Positions 25,932-34,660 of a stretch of DNA of 64,000 nucleotides are shown here, in pieces. The notes under the pieces were generated by a model. It was given only the letters and a program-made list of their open reading frames with translations, was not told the DNA's origin and did not search any database. A program made the translations under genes and the position numbers. Origin of the DNA: Candidatus Jettenia caeni (lineage in GTDB: Bacteria > Planctomycetota > Brocadiia > Brocadiales > Brocadiaceae); the NCBI GenBank assembly GCA_000296795.1, contig BAFH01000003.1:1178401-1242400 (forward strand). Reading direction: 5' to 3'. How positions within the stretch are numbered: position 1 is the first letter of the stretch; every line of letters starts with the position of its first letter.

Positions 25932-27218
25932 CTAAACCAAAGGATCGGTGTTTCTGCGATTCGTTCCACTGATCCAGAATGGATCGGTAATTCCCATCCC
26001 CAATGGCGTATCAGATGTTGCTTGCACCAGGAATTCAAGCGGTTCTTTAATAATGCCTGGCTCTTCTGTGATATTATCGTTCTTTAGTTGGAGGTGAGGG
26101 AACTGCAGCTTGAATGAACGGTATGAAGCCCCCTCTATCAAGGCCCCCGTAAATGTAATATCCATCTTTTTACGTGTGTCGTTGATCAGTGTTGTTAAGT
26201 AAGTTGTACTTGTGTGGCGGGGGAATGTGAGAGTCAGAGACACTTCCGGCATACCTGCGTTTTGTGGTTCGTCAATCAATTCCTGTTTCGCCGTACCGGT
26301 TTGATCTAAATATTGCCCGGTGTACACGCCTTCCAGCTTCCGCATAACTTTTAATTCGAATGCGGAGGGGTAAACCTTATCCCCAGCCGCAAACCCCGCG
26401 CCAGATTTATCGTTTATCCGAAATACACCTTCAGAGAAGCGGACCCGGTTCGATTTCTCAACATACGTAACATTATTAAACGTAGTAGTGGTATTAACAA
26501 TACTGGCGTATTCCTTATTATTAGCTATGACATGGAAGATGATCTGTAACGGGTTACCTACGTCTCCTTTTAGCGTGAAGCCGACGACTTTTACCGATAC
26601 TGCCTCCTCTATGTAATCCTTCATGTTTAAGCAAAAAGTACAGAACAACCCATCGATGATCTTATTCCACTTATAGATGTAATTGTACGCCGGGACACCC
26701 GTAGTCGTTTTCCTGCACACAATGGTACCGGTGGCTGGAGTTGTCGGTGAGCCGGTGACGGTGTAAGTAAAGGAGTTAGTGTCGATTACTGTGATCGTAA
26801 AGGTGCCGTTGTATTGCGATTGCGTAGCGCCTGCGATGGTAACAACGTCACCTGTGGTGTATCCATGGGATGATACCGTTGCCGTTGCAGTAGTACTAGT
26901 ACGGGTTATGCTGGTTACACTCTTCGTTGTACCGTCCAGGGTAGGCACACCGGCAATGCCCATGAATAGGGCAAGAAGCAGCCCTGTGTTCCCGTCATAC
27001 CGCAAGTAACACGGTATATCGCCAGACACTTTTACGGCGCCCGGTGTGCCGTCTTCGGTGAAGAAATTGCCCAGTGAGTCGTCAAGATCAATCTCTGCTT
27101 CGCGTTTCAGAGTGGTCGGCAAGAGTAAGATGCCGTCGTTTGCGCCACAGGTAACGGCAGTATTCCAAGTAGCAGCTTTTTTCACCGCGCCTTTTACTTC
27201 GACGCCTGCTAAACCCAT
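25932..27218 (-). CDS. Major tail tube protein, putative
   Basis: The 428-residue protein lies between gp37-type gene and the tail chaperone, where the tail tube gene is expected. The N-terminal part (MGLAGVEVKGAVKKAATWNT) and the beta-rich C-terminal half fit a tail tube. Residues about 95-170 form a Thr/Ser-rich inserted module (HGYTTGDVVTIAGATQSQYN, later NSFTYTVTGSPTTPATG) of a type common in phage and adhesive proteins, perhaps displayed on the tail surface. TTGGAGG precedes the ATG. No sheath gene is found near it. Confidence 0.62.
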   Translation of the reverse strand: MGLAGVEVKGAVKKAATWNTAVTCGANDGILLLPTTLKREAEIDLDDSLGNFFTEDGTPGAVKVSGDIPCYLRYDGNTGLLLALFMGIAGVPTLDGTTKSVTSITRTSTTATATVSSHGYTTGDVVTIAGATQSQYNGTFTITVIDTNSFTYTVTGSPTTPATGTIVCRKTTTGVPAYNYIYKWNKIIDGLFCTFCLNMKDYIEEAVSVKVVGFTLKGDVGNPLQIIFHVIANNKEYASIVNTTTTFNNVTYVEKSNRVRFSEGVFRINDKSGAGFAAGDKVYPSAFELKVMRKLEGVYTGQYLDQTGTAKQELIDEPQNAGMPEVSLTLTFPRHTSTTYLTTLINDTRKKMDITFTGALIEGASYRSFKLQFPHLQLKNDNITEEPGIIKEPLEFLVQATSDTPLGMGITDPFWISGTNRRNTDPLV

Positions 27219-27285
27219 TGTTTATTTCCTCCAAAAAAATTCTTTTATTAGGTTAGATATAGAGCAAACTCTTTGGGGTTGCCTG

Positions 27286-27315
27286 GTAGAGAGACGCACA
27301 GCCGTGCGTCTCTAC
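27286..27315. repeat. GTAGAGACGCAC palindrome supplying a stop codon
   Basis: A copy of the 28-bp palindrome with a 2-bp insertion. On the minus strand its terminal GTAG contains the TAG stop of the 52-residue gene. Confidence 0.78.
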
Positions 27316-27470
27316 GGTTCGCCGCCGCCAGGTGGCGGTGGTTCAGGTACCAAATCGAATAGCTGATCGCCGAATTTGGTTTCATCGATTTCATATTCCC
27401 GACCAACAACCAACAGGCCCAGATCGGGGTGATAGGTGTTACCGATTTTTGCTATGACTTTTATTCTCAC
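27312..27470 (-). CDS. Small protein of the head-tail region, 52 residues
   Basis: The frame starts with GTG at 27470 after a strong AGGAGGG site and reads MRIKVIAKIGNTYHPDLGLL..., ending EPPPPGGGEP. Small acidic/proline-tailed proteins occur at this place in several Mu-like phages, but I do not recognise a family. Its TAG stop is formed by the end of a dispersed palindrome, so the original C-terminus may have been different. Confidence 0.6.
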   Translation of the reverse strand: MRIKVIAKIGNTYHPDLGLLVVGREYEIDETKFGDQLFDLVPEPPPPGGGEP

Positions 27471-27516
27471 AAAAACCCTCCTTTTCTTGCTAAAGTTTTT
27501 TTAATCCCCCTGCCCC

Positions 27517-27580
27517 CGTAGGGACACGGCGCACCGTGTCCATAAAAAGGACACGGCGCACCGTGTCCCTACAAAAGGGG
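27517..27580. repeat. Two tandem GGGACACGG palindromes
   Basis: Two copies of GGACACGGCGCACCGTGTCC lie side by side, the outer ends being GTAGGG and CCCTAC. They are flanked by a C-run palindrome and sit between the gp37-like gene and the 52-residue gene. Confidence 0.72.
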
Positions 27581-27584
27581 GAAA

Positions 27585-28022
27585 TTACGTGTATACGGTA
27601 TCAAAATTTGTCTGGAATCCGATCCCGTAGACGGTGATCGTCTGCGAGGTAAATACGAACTGCACTTCAGTGAGTTGCATACGTTCTATATCAAGCCCGA
27701 AGTTCTGGTTTGTGATATACTTTGTTACGTCCTTTATCAGCTTATAGACTCCACCCGCCCCGTCCTTCCGTACGGCCTCCTGGCCTTTCAGGTTCTTGTT
27801 TGCGGCAAGGATGTTGAAGACGGCTACCTCGTTGTAGTTTGCTTCGTTGTCGATCCAGTCGAATTGAGATCCCGCATAGGTGACGTAGAGCGCAGGATAC
27901 TGGATGGGCAGCTCCTCGATTTTCGCCTCGAGCTGGCCGGCGTAGGTTTCTACAGTACGGGCGTAGGTGATTCTTGTTTTGAGCTCTGTGATGATCTTGT
28001 CTTCTATTTGTTCGAAATCCAT
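27585..28022 (-). CDS. Mu gp37-like protein (DUF1834 type)
   Basis: The 145-residue protein starts MDFEQIEDKIITELKTRI and has the TYAGQLEAK and IQYPALYVTYAGSQF features of gp37-type proteins, thought to act at the head-tail joining stage. It follows the gp36-like gene as in Mu-like phages. The sequence directly before the ATG is a C-run/G-run repeat whose GGGGGG serves as the likely ribosome site. Assignment is from order and pattern. Confidence 0.7.
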   Translation of the reverse strand: MDFEQIEDKIITELKTRITYARTVETYAGQLEAKIEELPIQYPALYVTYAGSQFDWIDNEANYNEVAVFNILAANKNLKGQEAVRKDGAGGVYKLIKDVTKYITNQNFGLDIERMQLTEVQFVFTSQTITVYGIGFQTNFDTVYT

Positions 28023-28056
28023 AATCCCCCCTGCCCCCCTTTAAAAAAGGGGGATG
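28023..28056. repeat. C-run/G-run palindrome upstream of the gp37-like gene
   Basis: TAATCCCCCCTGCCCCCC and AAAAAGGGGGATGATG form a hairpin that ends at the start codon of the gp37-like gene. Confidence 0.7.
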
Positions 28057-28059
28057 ATG

Positions 28060-28491
28060 TTAGAACCCTGACATTGATTTTGAGGTAAATATTCTGTCGT
28101 CCAGTGTCTTTGTTGATTGTACGCCGCCTTCGCCTGGCGAGGCAGGTTCGGGTTGTTCGCCGATTGAGATTTTGCCTTCAGCAATTTTTGTAAGCAGGGC
28201 GATGGCGTCCTTGTAGCGGTCGCGCCGCGTTTCCGGCATTTGTTCTACTCTGCGGGAGTAAAGGTTGTAGATTGCTATATCTACCGATGCCTTTTTCACG
28301 ATGTCCGGGACGGTTGTAAAGGGCACGGTAAAAACCTGTCCGCAGTAGGTGTCGATCTCGGCATCGGCTTGCGCAATTGCCTCGTCAACCCTTGTCTGGT
28401 TTACGGCTCCTGTATTCTCGTCATCGGTCAGTTGTGTGACCGATGCCTCAGAGATGAGCTTTTTTATGTCGTTCAGTGTTGAATATGCCAT
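28060..28491 (-). CDS. Mu gp36-like protein (DUF1320)
   Basis: The 143-residue protein matches the DUF1320 pattern: MAYSTLNDIKKLISEASVTQL start, ARVDEAIAQADAEIDTYCG-type middle and a YNLYSRRVEQMPETRRDRYK helix. Members are head-tail connector proteins of Mu-like phages. It is followed by the gp37-like gene. Confidence is good for family and moderate for role. Confidence 0.8.
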   Translation of the reverse strand: MAYSTLNDIKKLISEASVTQLTDDENTGAVNQTRVDEAIAQADAEIDTYCGQVFTVPFTTVPDIVKKASVDIAIYNLYSRRVEQMPETRRDRYKDAIALLTKIAEGKISIGEQPEPASPGEGGVQSTKTLDDRIFTSKSMSGF

Positions 28492-28502
28492 ATCATTTAC
28501 CG

Positions 28503-28709
28503 TTATTTATTTTCAAAGGGTTTCTGCAAGACCTTAAATCCCATCGCGCCAAGGAAGAGGATAATGAGCTGTATGTCCGGCTTCCAGGCGCCTGCGGTGA
28601 ACACGGCATGCATCCAGTCTGTTGCCATGCAGCACATGATTACGAACGGGAATAGCCTCGATGCGCTGAGGCCGCCGTCATTTTCCTGGAGAAATTCCAA
28701 GAGTTTCAT
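28503..28709 (-). CDS. Small membrane protein, holin-like candidate
   Basis: The 68-residue protein has two hydrophobic segments (about 17-34 and 42-60) separated by a short loop and ends in a charged tail (KPFENK). Its length and layout suit a class II holin or a superinfection protein, but no lysis enzyme is adjacent and the place within the head-tail cluster is unusual. AAAGGAC precedes the ATG. Its function is uncertain. Confidence 0.5.
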   Translation of the reverse strand: MKLLEFLQENDGGLSASRLFPFVIMCCMATDWMHAVFTAGAWKPDIQLIILFLGAMGFKVLQKPFENK

Positions 28710-28729
28710 TTTTTTGTCCTTTCTTTAAT

Positions 28730-28838
28730 CCCCCCTAGCCCCCCTTTAGAAAAGGGGGGAAATTCACCCCTAGCCCCATTTAAAAAAGGGGGATAGACTG
28801 TTTCCCCCTTTTCTAAAGGGGGACTAAGGGGGATTATT
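28730..28838. repeat. Three C-run/G-run repeat units
   Basis: Two C-then-G units (28730-28768 and 28769-28795) and one further CCCCC...GGGGG unit (28801-28836) stand in a row between the beta-helix gene and the small membrane protein gene. Confidence 0.68.
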
Positions 28839-28842
28839 CGTT

Positions 28843-29736
28843 CTATGGTTTTGTGTTGGTTGCGTTCCGGACATACACCGTATGTCCGAGCGTAAGCCCT
28901 GGCGCCGTTGTTAGCCCTACCGTGTTCCCCTTCAGCACATTGCCGTACAATAACACCGGTTCTTCCATGTGCGACCCCTGATAGTTCTCCCGGGTGTTGC
29001 CGTCAGCCATACAGCCAATGCCGGCCATGGCGTTATCGCTGATGTAATTTCCGCTTATTACGAACTCCCTGGGTGAGGCATCCGGGTAATCAATGAGCTG
29101 GATTCCATCCTCTTCACACCCGGCAATAACATTTTCTTTTATTGCGTACACCATAGCCTCTTGCGTGGGTTTTAACCGTATCTCTATGCCGTCATCACCG
29201 CACTGGAGAATTTTATTTTTCCGGATGGTGATGTTTCCTGTTTCGCTATCTATGTCTATCCCGTCATCGCCCGCATCTTGTATGATGCAGTACTCCACCG
29301 TTCCGGAACCTTCAGCCTCGAAGCTGATAACGTCGCTTTTATTATCATAAAACACGCACCGTTCTATCATGCCTTTCCCGTGCACGATGACCGGTTTTTG
29401 TGCATTCGTAATGTCCAGCCCGATAAGCCGCGCCGCGCCGGTGATGGTGAATACCGTCTTTTCGCTTCCGTCAATCGTCACCCGTGCGGCAGACTTTGTG
29501 CCGGTTTTTGAGCGAATGGCAATATCCTTGTCTACTACGATCCCGTTTTCCGTGTATGCGCCTGGCGCTATCTCTACCTCATCGCCGTCCTGCGCAAGGG
29601 CGATCGCATCCTTAATCGCGCCTGCATCGCCAGGAACGGTAATAATCCCGGCAGTAACAACAGGACACAGGGCAAATAAGAGCGCAGCGCATAACAACCC
29701 TGTACACTTCATAATCCATCTCATATCCATTTCCAT
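28843..29736 (-). CDS. Exported right-handed beta-helix protein
   Basis: The 297-residue protein starts with a Sec signal (hydrophobic stretch CTGLLCAALLFALCPVV) and continues with repeating beta-helix turns rich in Gly-Asp-Asp-Gly-Ile (AGDDGIDID, CGDDGIEIRL, CEEDGIQLI), like NosD-type or pectate-lyase-like folds. Such proteins bind or cut polysaccharide. It lies in the virion gene cluster beside a larger relative, so it may be a spike or depolymerase, yet the signal peptide is unusual for a virion part. AAAGGA precedes the ATG. Confidence 0.68.
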   Translation of the reverse strand: MEMDMRWIMKCTGLLCAALLFALCPVVTAGIITVPGDAGAIKDAIALAQDGDEVEIAPGAYTENGIVVDKDIAIRSKTGTKSAARVTIDGSEKTVFTITGAARLIGLDITNAQKPVIVHGKGMIERCVFYDNKSDVISFEAEGSGTVEYCIIQDAGDDGIDIDSETGNITIRKNKILQCGDDGIEIRLKPTQEAMVYAIKENVIAGCEEDGIQLIDYPDASPREFVISGNYISDNAMAGIGCMADGNTRENYQGSHMEEPVLLYGNVLKGNTVGLTTAPGLTLGHTVYVRNATNTKP

Positions 29737-29806
29737 GTTTCATTCCTTTCTTTTTCCTTGATCGCTAGTAAAAGGGGCAAGGCTAAAACCTCGCCCTACG
29801 TTGCAT

Positions 29807-31744
29807 CTATTTTGGCCTCAGGGCGCCGCGGTAAATACCGCCGTCCACGCCTGGCCAACCTTTCGGGGTGAGGTCAAGAGCGCCTTTCATTCCGAATGCA
29901 GTCGTTGGCCGGTAATTGCTATCCAGCCCCGGGTTGCCTTCAACGCCAGAGCTTTCCCATCCGGGCGCATAATAAGATTTCGTTGCGTTAAAATCTCCTG
30001 ATGCCAGGAAGCCATTCAAGGAGTTGGTGTCTGTGCTCGTTGCGCCATTTAATGTCCTGAATGCGTAATCCGTTCGTGTGCCAGGAAACGAATTGTAGTA
30101 GCAATTACCGTCATAGATAGACTCCGACACGGTGTTATTAATCTGCCACTCACGCATATACCGGTAATCGCATATTTGAACTATGATGTTGTTGTAGACC
30201 TCTTGATACACCCCTGCGGTAGTGGTTCCAAACCGGTACTCAAGTCCGGCGCCGTAGTTACTGAGTTCGCGGCCGAAAAGTATGGTATTGTTGTAGACCT
30301 TCCAGGGGCATTTCGTTGTCCCCTCCTCAGAACTGTGATCGCCAAATGGCCGCGCCCATACCATGCCATCGTAAACCGGGGGATTGCCGACCCCAGGCCC
30401 TGCATACTCATCGCCGAAGGTGTCGAAATCTAATTTATCCCCAAACCCCACGCCATCGTTGTTTTTTGCTCTGCCTCCCAGTTTTTTCTTCGTGCAATCG
30501 ATAATGTTATGGTGCACATAGATTTTTCCCAGATCTGCATCAGCAGCGTTCCCGGACCAATTCGTTGAGAATCCCTTCGAACAGGCAATTATCTTGTTGT
30601 TATACATAGTAAGATCATGGCATTCGGTGCCGATTTGCATACAATCATCCCGAACACCCATAAATGTATTGTCGTGAACCGACACGTTATAGGCAGCATC
30701 AATGGGGTTGACGCCGTCGAAAACATTTTCGAAATAGCAGTATGCTACTTCAATATCGTGGCAGATGCCGTCTAGCTGCGCGGCTGCGCCCTGGTAGTTT
30801 CCCGCGATCTGAGATTGATCAGATCTCTTACCCTTGATGTCTGTCCATGAGATCCAATCAGGCACTCTGCCAATAAACTTACAATTCTCAATGAGAATGT
30901 TATAAACGGTTGTTCTGATAAGCAGGGGAGTGCGCCCTCCGATTATTGTACAATTGCGTATATTAATGTCGTGTGCACCCTCTGTGAACTCAATGGCATT
31001 CAACTGATACCTGACTTCAATTCCCTCAAAATTAATGTACGATGCAGTTGCGCCAAACTTCACCGTTTCAGCGTCCCCAAAAATAAATAGAGACGTTTCC
31101 CGCGGGTCAGAACTCAACGGATAACGCAAATTCATAGTATCCGCTATATCGCTTACAACTAACCTGCAGTATATTTTGTCGGTACCCGTGTCGTAATAAA
31201 GACCCGGGCCGCAGTAAGTCCCGGTTGCTGTACCCATAGTGGCGTTCTGATTTTCCGACATCAGATCTACCATCCTGTCATACGCATTTAACGCATATCC
31301 GCCATTTTCTGGCCCAAGATACCCGTATGCGCTGCCTATGCCCGATGGATACGTGTTTGTGGTGACATAGGTACTCGTGCTCGTGCCGTACATTGTCCAA
31401 AGGGTGTTCGGCGCCTTTCTCAGCGCCTTACACTCACTACCCCCGTCAATAATGGGAGACTCCCCGGGGTATGATCGTATCGTGATGCGATTAGATGCGG
31501 CGCCACTTACGATGATGGTAAATCTTTCGTAGTAAATTCCACCCCTCAGGATGAGAATATCGCCAGGCAACAGGGTGTTAATTTTAGCTGCTAACGTTTT
31601 CCAGGGACTTGCCTTTGTGCCTGAATTTCCGTCATTACCCGTGTTTGGGTCGACATAATAGGTGGCCGGGTATACCTTGCTTGCAAGGGAAATGAACCAT
31701 AAAAATGCAGTAACTATACACCACACCCTAAATATTTTTTTCAT
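29807..31744 (-). CDS. Exported beta-helix protein with DUF1565-type N-terminus
   Basis: I take the ATG at 31744 as the start; it gives MKKIFRVWCIVTAFLWFISL, a clear signal peptide, 5 nt after the previous stop. The mature part begins ATYYVDPNTGNDGNSGTKASPWKTL-like text typical of DUF1565 beta-helices, and parallel-helix turns continue to the C-terminus with many Asn, Gly and Asp. About 645 residues. It could bind or degrade surface polysaccharide as a tail spike, or be a lysogenic surface protein. The signal peptide favours export through the host membrane. Confidence 0.68.
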   Translation of the reverse strand: MKKIFRVWCIVTAFLWFISLASKVYPATYYVDPNTGNDGNSGTKASPWKTLAAKINTLLPGDILILRGGIYYERFTIIVSGAASNRITIRSYPGESPIIDGGSECKALRKAPNTLWTMYGTSTSTYVTTNTYPSGIGSAYGYLGPENGGYALNAYDRMVDLMSENQNATMGTATGTYCGPGLYYDTGTDKIYCRLVVSDIADTMNLRYPLSSDPRETSLFIFGDAETVKFGATASYINFEGIEVRYQLNAIEFTEGAHDINIRNCTIIGGRTPLLIRTTVYNILIENCKFIGRVPDWISWTDIKGKRSDQSQIAGNYQGAAAQLDGICHDIEVAYCYFENVFDGVNPIDAAYNVSVHDNTFMGVRDDCMQIGTECHDLTMYNNKIIACSKGFSTNWSGNAADADLGKIYVHHNIIDCTKKKLGGRAKNNDGVGFGDKLDFDTFGDEYAGPGVGNPPVYDGMVWARPFGDHSSEEGTTKCPWKVYNNTILFGRELSNYGAGLEYRFGTTTAGVYQEVYNNIIVQICDYRYMREWQINNTVSESIYDGNCYYNSFPGTRTDYAFRTLNGATSTDTNSLNGFLASGDFNATKSYYAPGWESSGVEGNPGLDSNYRPTTAFGMKGALDLTPKGWPGVDGGIYRGALRPK

Positions 31745-31748
31745 GATA

Positions 31749-32912
31749 TTACAGCGCCTCCACGGCCGCGCCGCGCAGATATGCGGTATCCGAACCGTTC
31801 GCAAGGGTAATCTGAAATTCCAGCGCTAAATCGGTATCGGTATTTACCGCTCCATTTACCGCCGTTGACGTAGAACCGCTTGCCCATGAACCCTGGCCTA
31901 CCGATTGCCCTGTTGCCCATTGCGCTGTGGTGGTACCTATGTTCAGCACGTCTAATTGATGTTTTCTGGTAAGAGAAGAGCTATCGCTGAAATTCATAAA
32001 GGAGCTACCCCCTAACCGTATCCTTACTGTCTTAGAATCAGTCGCGTCACTAAACTCCCAGTATGTTACGATACGAAGGATCCCATTTGCACCCATCGTG
32101 CCGCCTGGCAGTGTCCACGATAAAACCGTTGTTTCGTTTGTGTCCCCTGTATGGCTCGCAGTTCCCGCCGTGTACTTGTAAACAATCCTTTGTATCGCTA
32201 CCGTTGCCGTGCCCTGGTTCAGCACGCTGCCGCCCGTTACCCATGCGTCAACTTTACCGTTAGCGTCCAGAGGGGCAAGGCCATTTGCGGCGCCTTTACT
32301 CGATATAAAGGCATCAACCTGAACAGGGGTATTAATTCCAATATCTTGCAGATCGTTATAACTTCTGTTCGCTATCTGTGTTATATTTGTTATTCCACCA
32401 GGCGTTACCCATCCATCCAGCTTCCCATTTACATCTGCAATTGGGATCTTACTCGCTGTTGGAGTTGCCGTTGCGTTTACAGGATTCTGAACTACCAGGC
32501 TTGATGCGTTGAGGGATGCGTACCCGCTTGCGGCGCCTTTGTTTGCTGCGTTTTCCGGGGTAAAACCAAGCGCGCTCTGTTTGGTATTGAAGGTTGTCCA
32601 ATCTGTGCTACTCAGGTAACCGCTTTGTGTGCCGGTTGATTGGGTAATAGATAACGTCCTGTCTACGCTCAGGTCTCCGCCGCCGGCGAGCGGGGCTGTG
32701 GTGCTGATAGTGCGGTTTGTCGGCACTCCGCCGCCGCCTCCGCCTGTGCTGGCGGTGGTCTGGCTGGTGCCATCGGCGAAGCGGATGTATTTCCAGTCGC
32801 CGTTATCCGTAAGGCTTTTCTTGAGCGCCTCATTGATCTTTGTGCTAAAGGCGTTTGCTCCCAGGATCGCTACTGCGATGATTGAGAGTATTACCATTGA
32901 ATATTTTTTCAT
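31749..32912 (-). CDS. Exported tail-fibre-like protein
   Basis: Residues 1-21 (MKKYSMVILSIIAVAILGA...) form a signal peptide. The next part (DGTSQTTASTGGGGGG, then SGYLSSTDWTTFNTKQ and ALGFTPENAANKGAASGYA) is typical of phage tail fibre and short-repeat receptor proteins. A C-terminal domain of about 150 residues is beta-rich. The ATG follows the upstream stop after 3 nt. The combination of fibre text and signal peptide is odd; the protein may be a displayed fibre or an adhesin. Confidence 0.62.
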   Translation of the reverse strand: MKKYSMVILSIIAVAILGANAFSTKINEALKKSLTDNGDWKYIRFADGTSQTTASTGGGGGGVPTNRTISTTAPLAGGGDLSVDRTLSITQSTGTQSGYLSSTDWTTFNTKQSALGFTPENAANKGAASGYASLNASSLVVQNPVNATATPTASKIPIADVNGKLDGWVTPGGITNITQIANRSYNDLQDIGINTPVQVDAFISSKGAANGLAPLDANGKVDAWVTGGSVLNQGTATVAIQRIVYKYTAGTASHTGDTNETTVLSWTLPGGTMGANGILRIVTYWEFSDATDSKTVRIRLGGSSFMNFSDSSSLTRKHQLDVLNIGTTTAQWATGQSVGQGSWASGSTSTAVNGAVNTDTDLALEFQITLANGSDTAYLRGAAVEAL

Positions 32913-32915
32913 GCC

Positions 32916-33416
32916 TTAATTCCTCAGTTCTGCAAGGCCGTACAGGTAGATCACGCTTGCGTTCGTGGTCGAATAGTTCAACCCCACGCGGATCTTCCTG
33001 ACCTGCTCGGAGATCATGATAATTTCATCGATTGTCGTTGCGGCTGTGTAGACTTTTGATACGATCTCGCACGGCCGGGTGTCTTTCCCTGTGATGCCTT
33101 CCACCCTCACAGTGTACGTGCCGGGCGACATGCTATCGATTCCAACCTGCAGGCTTATTGCCACCGCGTCAGGGATTGATACCCATCCATCGTTGATGCC
33201 GTTCAGGTTAGGCGCATCGTAGACGTACCCGGTCGTGGTGCCGTATGACGCCCCGATATTGTAGTTTTCGAAGAACGTCATTTTGCGAAGATAATGCAAC
33301 CCGGTCCGTTCGTCTGTGTAGGTTGCGGCGTGGAGAGACGCACGGCTGTGCGTCTCTACGGTGGCGCACCATGCTGCTAACAGCATAAGGACGATTGATA
33401 GATATCTGTTTTTCAT
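32916..33416 (-). CDS. Exported phage-cluster protein with in-frame palindrome
   Basis: ATG 33416 follows AAAGGAATTGGTA and starts a signal peptide (MKNRYLSIVLMLLAAWCA). The following residues TVETHSRASLH are encoded by a copy of the dispersed palindrome, placed near the expected cleavage site. The mature part, about 130 residues, starts ATYTDERTGLHYLRKMTFF and looks beta-rich. It may be a small fibre-associated or chaperone-like partner of the next gene. I do not recognise a family. Confidence 0.58.
   Translation of the reverse strand: MKNRYLSIVLMLLAAWCATVETHSRASLHAATYTDERTGLHYLRKMTFFENYNIGASYGTTTGYVYDAPNLNGINDGWVSIPDAVAISLQVGIDSMSPGTYTVRVEGITGKDTRPCEIVSKVYTAATTIDEIIMISEQVRKIRVGLNYSTTNASVIYLYGLAELRN
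33334..33359. repeat. GAGACGCACGG palindrome inside a signal-peptide gene
   Basis: A near-perfect copy of the GTAGAGACGCACGG family; one end has GTGG instead of GTAG. It is translated as VETHSRASL in the exported protein gene. Confidence 0.8.
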
Positions 33417-33437
33417 TACCAATTCCTTTTTTGTTTT

Positions 33438-33542
33438 TAATCCCCCTTGATCCCCCTTTAGAAAAGGGGGAAATTCATTCCTCCCCCTTCTAAATTGAGA
33501 AAAATCATCTCCCCCTTTTTTAAAGGGGGGCAGGGGGGATTA
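33438..33542. repeat. C-run/G-run repeat cluster between capsid and exported genes
   Basis: Units TAATCCCCCTTGATCCCCC...AAAAGGGGGAAATTCA and CTCCCCC...AAAGGGGGGCAGGGGGG flank an A-rich link. The block fills the whole gap. Confidence 0.7.
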
Positions 33543-33544
33543 TG

Positions 33545-34528
33545 TTAGGTTAATAAGGTATCTACCCATAAAAAGCCCAGGTCAGCCCCGGTTACCACAA
33601 TATCGCACTCCTCTGCCACCTCGTACACGTCCTGATGCTCTGCATTTTCCCTCCACGTTGTGGTCCTGCGCGGCTGGCCGTTTTCGTAGTTTACCCGCGC
33701 CTGGTAGCCGGCGCTGGGGGTTTTCAGACCTGGAGCGGACGGACGGTGGAAGAGGAACCCGGCGCCTTTCCCCGCATTCTTTTCCCAGATATTTGATGCG
33801 GTAAAGTCTGTGCCGTCCTTCTTTTCCTTCGCCGTTGAGTAGATCGCCTCGCCGATAATGACTTCATCAAGCTCTAAAATAGCGGCAAGCAGCTCTTTTG
33901 TCAGCACGCCGCGCTCGGTGTACTTGATCTTATCGAGCACCGTGGCCTCTTCTTTCAGCGAATTGTACGTGCCAAAGTCCATCATAAGCACGTTCGGTTT
34001 CAGGCCGGTGTTGCTGCGTATCGTTTCCACCCGTGCGCGCACATCGGCCAGGAAGGTATTGCCTGAGCCTGCAGCCCATAATCCGCCGGCATCCTCGCCG
34101 CCGGAAACGCCAGACCATGTGGTGGTTAATATTTTACTTGCGATAATGCGCTCTTTTTTCAGATCGATTTTTTCCGAACAGAATTCTATAGCGTCCTGGT
34201 CGGGCTTGAGAGGCGGCTCTCCCATCGCCGGGTTGCCGGAGAACCTGCGGTCCTCATCGGTCACCTCCTTCGCAAACGCATACTCAACGGTTGATATCGA
34301 GAGGTAATCAACCGGATATCCGCCCCGTCCGGCGCGTGAACCAGGCCCGCGTATCACGGCCTCATCACGGAACCAGGCGCCCTTCTGGTATCGCGCAATC
34401 TTTGCTTTAGGCGATACGTTCGGTATGACAGGAAACACCCTGTCCCCGATATAACTTTTGTTCCGGTACGCAATACTGACGTTTGCCAGTGGTCCGGCAA
34501 CGATTAATTCTCTTACATTTGGTGGCAT
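33545..34528 (-). CDS. Major capsid protein
   Basis: The 327-residue protein follows the decoration protein and protease/scaffold genes, the standard place for the capsid gene. The N-terminus (RELIVAGPLANVSIAYRNKSYIGDRVFP) and later EYAFAKEVTDEDRR and ANPNVLMMDFGTYN-like text resemble HK97-fold capsid proteins of the type found in Mu-like siphophages. ATAGGAGA precedes the ATG. Length fits a capsid processed little or not at all. Confidence 0.78.
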   Translation of the reverse strand: MPPNVRELIVAGPLANVSIAYRNKSYIGDRVFPVIPNVSPKAKIARYQKGAWFRDEAVIRGPGSRAGRGGYPVDYLSISTVEYAFAKEVTDEDRRFSGNPAMGEPPLKPDQDAIEFCSEKIDLKKERIIASKILTTTWSGVSGGEDAGGLWAAGSGNTFLADVRARVETIRSNTGLKPNVLMMDFGTYNSLKEEATVLDKIKYTERGVLTKELLAAILELDEVIIGEAIYSTAKEKKDGTDFTASNIWEKNAGKGAGFLFHRPSAPGLKTPSAGYQARVNYENGQPRRTTTWRENAEHQDVYEVAEECDIVVTGADLGFLWVDTLLT

Positions 34529-34570
34529 GGCTATCTCCTATAAAAAAACCTGTTGTCAGATTAACGTTGA

Positions 34571-34650
34571 AATGGTGAATGGTGAATGGTAAATGGTGAA
34601 TGGTGACTCACAACTCACCATTCACAACTCACCATTCACCATTCACAACT
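34571..34650. repeat. Inverted tandem microrepeat (GGTGAAT)n / (ATTCACC)n
   Basis: Several GGTGAATG units are followed by several CATTCACC and CAACTCACC units, so the whole tract folds back on itself. A second tract of the same kind lies at 41981-42051. Confidence 0.7.
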
Positions 34651-34660
34651 TTCAACTTAT

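Noticed and set aside
29807-31804. Upstream start at 31804 for the large beta-helix gene
   Set aside because: It overlaps the fibre-like gene and would bury the signal peptide; ATG 31744 fits better.
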